Assembly (NCBI GenBank): GCA_965225735.1
Contig: CBDDBN010000026.1
Span: 62,001 to 126,000 of the forward strand
DNA length: 64,000 bases
Source of the DNA: Denitrobaculum sp965225735
Lineage (GTDB): Bacteria > Pseudomonadota > Alphaproteobacteria > Kiloniellales > Kiloniellaceae
Reading direction: 5' to 3'
Below are positions 62,266 through 64,000 of this stretch, piece by piece. The position numbers and the translations under genes were made by a program. Each line of letters starts with the position of its first letter. Position 1 is the stretch's first letter. The notes beneath the pieces are model-generated. The model saw only the letters and a program-made list of their open reading frames with translations, was not told where the DNA came from and did not search any database.

Positions 62266-62553
62266 TCACGCAATCTTGCTCATTTCGTTGAGCTGGAAGT
62301 CGGCGACCGCGCCCTCGGTGGCCGCCCGGTAGGCGGCGAGATGGGGCTGGTTCATATGCGCCTGCCAAAGCGCGCGGCTCTCCCAGATCTCATAAAAGAC
62401 GAAGAAGCCGGGCTGGCCGTTATCCTGATGCAGATCGTACTGGACGCAACCTTCCTCGGCGCGCGTGGGCGCCACCAGCTTTTCCAGTTCGCTGCGGACA
62501 AGCTCTTCTTTGCCGGGCGCGGCAGTGATCTGGGCGAGAATAATCAGGGGCAT
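62266..62553 (-). CDS. ABM-family (antibiotic biosynthesis monooxygenase-like) protein
   Basis: A 95-residue ferredoxin-like alpha/beta protein with the family outline IILAQITAAPGKEELVRSEL, then TRAEEGCVQYDLHQ, then WESRALWQAHMNQPHL. Such proteins are cofactor-free oxygenases or heme-degradation/quinol-modifying factors. An ATG at 62553 begins the fold; the longer start at 62586 adds only unrelated residues. First gene of the leftward unit. Confidence 0.85.
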   Translation of the reverse strand: MPLIILAQITAAPGKEELVRSELEKLVAPTRAEEGCVQYDLHQDNGQPGFFVFYEIWESRALWQAHMNQPHLAAYRAATEGAVADFQLNEMSKIA

Positions 62554-62901
62554 GAGAAACTGTCCATTCGAAGGGGGGAGAAGCAAATATCGGGGGAAGC
62601 CACGGCCGATGCAAGCGCCGCGACACAGTCCAAGCGCGCGGCGATATCCGGGCCAGTCTCACAACATATGGGACAAAACTGCCCGCGTTTTGGACAAAAC
62701 GCTGCCCGGCCCTTCCCTTTTCATTCGTAAACAGTCATGGCTCACGCCGGAAAGGAGATCGCCTCGTCTCGGATCTGTGGGCTGCCCCGGCGCTGTATCG
62801 GCGCATAGCGTTCCCGCTTCCTGAAAGGCGGCTTCGAAAATTTGGTCCATTCGCTACCACGCAGGTCTTCGATGCGTTGGCGACACGGCGGGAGACAAGA
62901 A
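62554..62901. other. Intergenic region with GGACAAAAC direct repeats
   Basis: About 350 bases before the PEP-CTERM gene. GGACAAAAC occurs at 62671-62679 and 62692-62700, exactly 21 bases apart (two helical turns), each followed shortly by GCCCG. This looks like a tandem activator or repressor site. No supportable gene is present; the leftward 136-codon frame overlaps the next gene. Confidence 0.5.
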
Positions 62902-63525
62902 ATGAAGTCTTTTAAATCGGCAGCGGAACGCGGAGGCAGGATCCTAAAAGCCTCCTTCGGAGCGCTCCTGCTCGGCGGGCTGCTCGCGGCCTTTACCCCG
63001 AGCGCGCAGGCGACTTTGATTGGGCAGACAGTCGGCTGTACTGTCACAAGCGGCCCAAACCAAATCTGCTCTTCCGATAGTGCTGTGGTCCAAACCACCG
63101 GCCCCGAATTCGTTGTGGGGCTTAGCCTGCTGGACCTTTGGGATATCGACATCGGGCCGAGTTCAATTCATATCGATGGTATCCTTGATAATTTCACATT
63201 CACAGACGCGTTCGATGTCAGGTTAAACGATCTGTTCTGGCTTGGAAGCCCCAACGCCGTGATCACAGGTTTTCAGCTCGTGGTCAGCGGCGTGACGGGC
63301 TTCGTTGAGGGAGACATCTCCTTTTCCGACAACAGTCTCAGCTTCGATCCAGGCAGCAACGCAATTTGGGACCCGGACGCGTTTGCAACCATCACCCTGA
63401 TCACGGCAAACCACGGACCAAGTCTGGCCGTACCGGAACCCGCAACGCTGGCGCTCTTCGGTCTGGGATTGGCCAGTCTAGGGCTGCTGGGTCTGAGCTT
63501 CACCCGGCGTCGAAAGGCAGACTGA
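62902..63525 (+). CDS. PEP-CTERM sorting-domain exported protein
   Basis: A 207-residue secreted protein. The signal peptide has the hydrophobic stretch ASFGALLLGGLLAAFTPSA, cleaved near AQA-T. The mature part is a beta-rich, Asp/Ser/Asn-rich domain with one close cysteine pair (GCT, ICS). The C-terminus VPEPATLALFGLGLASLGLL followed by FTRRRK is a textbook PEP-CTERM signal. Proteins of this type are processed by exosortase and usually linked to exopolysaccharide. GGAGACAAG lies before ATG 62902. A related gene starts 67 bases downstream. Confidence 0.92.
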   Translation: MKSFKSAAERGGRILKASFGALLLGGLLAAFTPSAQATLIGQTVGCTVTSGPNQICSSDSAVVQTTGPEFVVGLSLLDLWDIDIGPSSIHIDGILDNFTFTDAFDVRLNDLFWLGSPNAVITGFQLVVSGVTGFVEGDISFSDNSLSFDPGSNAIWDPDAFATITLITANHGPSLAVPEPATLALFGLGLASLGLLGLSFTRRRKAD

Positions 63526-63591
63526 CCGCCAACGAAGCCCAACCACCACTGATGTCCGTATCAGCACCGGCGAAACTGCGAGGTACCCAGC

Positions 63592-64000
63592 GTGAAACTC
63601 TTTAATTCTGCATTGAAAAAGGGGTCCACGGCCCTGCAAATCTCTCTGGGAGCGCTCCTGTTGGGTGGGCTGCTCGCGGCCTTTACCCCGAGCGCGCAGG
63701 CAACACTGATCGGGCAGACGGTGGGTTGCGCCACCTCCTCCGATCTTGCCTCGAGCGGTATCGTTTGCTCTAGCGAAACTGCGGTGGTTCAAAGCCCAGG
63801 AGAGGAATTCACCGTTGTTAGCGTCACAATACCCGCTCCCGGAATTGTATTTGAGACCCCGTTTATTACGATCGACATCGATGAGAATTCAATTGTCATT
63901 GAGCCAGTTGACGGTACTTCGTTTCGCAGCCAGGGGGTGTTGGACGTGTCTTTGTCCGATCTATTCTGGCTTGGAGATCCGGATGCCGTGATCACCGGTT
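63592..64000 (+). CDS. Second exported protein related to the PEP-CTERM protein (truncated by window end)
   Basis: The frame starts at a GTG (AGGTACCCAGC upstream) and runs unbroken to the window's end. Its signal segment LGALLLGGLLAAFTPSAQAT and following LIGQTVGC repeat those of the preceding gene almost exactly. The later DLFWLGDPDAVITG matches DLFWLGSPNAVITG. The middle differs. The C-terminus is outside the window, so a PEP-CTERM tail is expected but unseen. Together the two genes are a tandem duplication that has diverged. Confidence 0.85.
   Translation, partial: MKLFNSALKKGSTALQISLGALLLGGLLAAFTPSAQATLIGQTVGCATSSDLASSGIVCSSETAVVQSPGEEFTVVSVTIPAPGIVFETPFITIDIDENSIVIEPVDGTSFRSQGVLDVSLSDLFWLGDPDAVITG

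Noticed and set aside
1..64000. CRISPR arrays, tRNA or rRNA genes, insertion sequences
   Set aside because: None recognisable by eye on either strand.

Overview
The window is GC-rich, densely packed bacterial DNA (many 1-4 base start/stop overlaps) and reads as an alphaproteobacterium. MurR/RpiR, LacI and BKACE families, many ABC/DMT uptake genes and a PEP-CTERM protein suggest a metabolically versatile, probably marine or rhizosphere-type organism near Rhodospirillales/Kiloniellales. That lower rank is only an impression. I found no rRNA, tRNA, CRISPR array, transposase or integrase.

Bases 1-45,700 form a long catabolic region for small, probably quaternary-amine or acid-type solutes. (a) 1-6,527: an RpiR regulator, an inositol-dehydrogenase-like oxidoreductase, an HpcH/HpaI aldolase, a BKACE plus 3-hydroxyacid dehydrogenase pair, an SDR and a DMT exporter. 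(b) 5,658-17,526: a leftward operon (dimethylglycine-dehydrogenase-like FAD/GcvT fusion, alcohol dehydrogenase, three tandem enolase-superfamily enzymes, a class III aminotransferase) facing a rightward RpiR/Rieske-oxygenase pair. The Rieske, DMGDH and enolase-racemase combination resembles known betaine (proline-betaine or hydroxyproline-betaine) demethylation pathways. (c) 18,463-20,676: a secreted single-Cache protein followed by a chemoreceptor. (d) 20,737-32,968: a LacI regulator, an ABC sugar/polyol-type importer and a catabolic operon (HisD/HpsN-like dehydrogenase, SDR, SnoaL, bicupin, MetE-like, hydrolase, RraA). Three near-identical 16-bp palindromes (TTGCATNCGTATGCA) lie before the transporter and before the dehydrogenase and are very likely the LacI operators. 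(e) 34,548-45,675: HyuA/HyuB, a HisC-like aminotransferase, an Asp/Glu racemase, a non-pyrrolysine MttB-family methyltransferase, MmgE/PrpD, a D-2-hydroxyacid dehydrogenase and an aldehyde dehydrogenase, largely one translationally coupled operon.

Bases 45,736-58,785 are a cell-envelope island and the most unusual part: an OmpA-family protein, a caspase/FGE-fold fusion, a stand-alone POTRA-like secreted protein, a two-partner-secretion exoprotein (TpsA) and its transporter (TpsB). Next come a membrane-anchored Ala-rich protein with a C-terminal DUF4384, two ExbD proteins, one ExbB, a small secreted protein and a bacterial transglutaminase-like cysteine protease. TpsA has only two cysteines, both close to its C-terminus. 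The arrangement suggests a proton-motive-force-powered envelope machine working with a surface exoprotein, which I do not recognise as a described system.

Bases 58,908-64,000 hold a VOC protein, an AT-rich (probably acquired) methyltransferase-like gene, an isochorismatase-type hydrolase, a DMT exporter, an ABM monooxygenase and two tandem related secreted proteins. The first ends in a PEP-CTERM signal. The second runs off the window.
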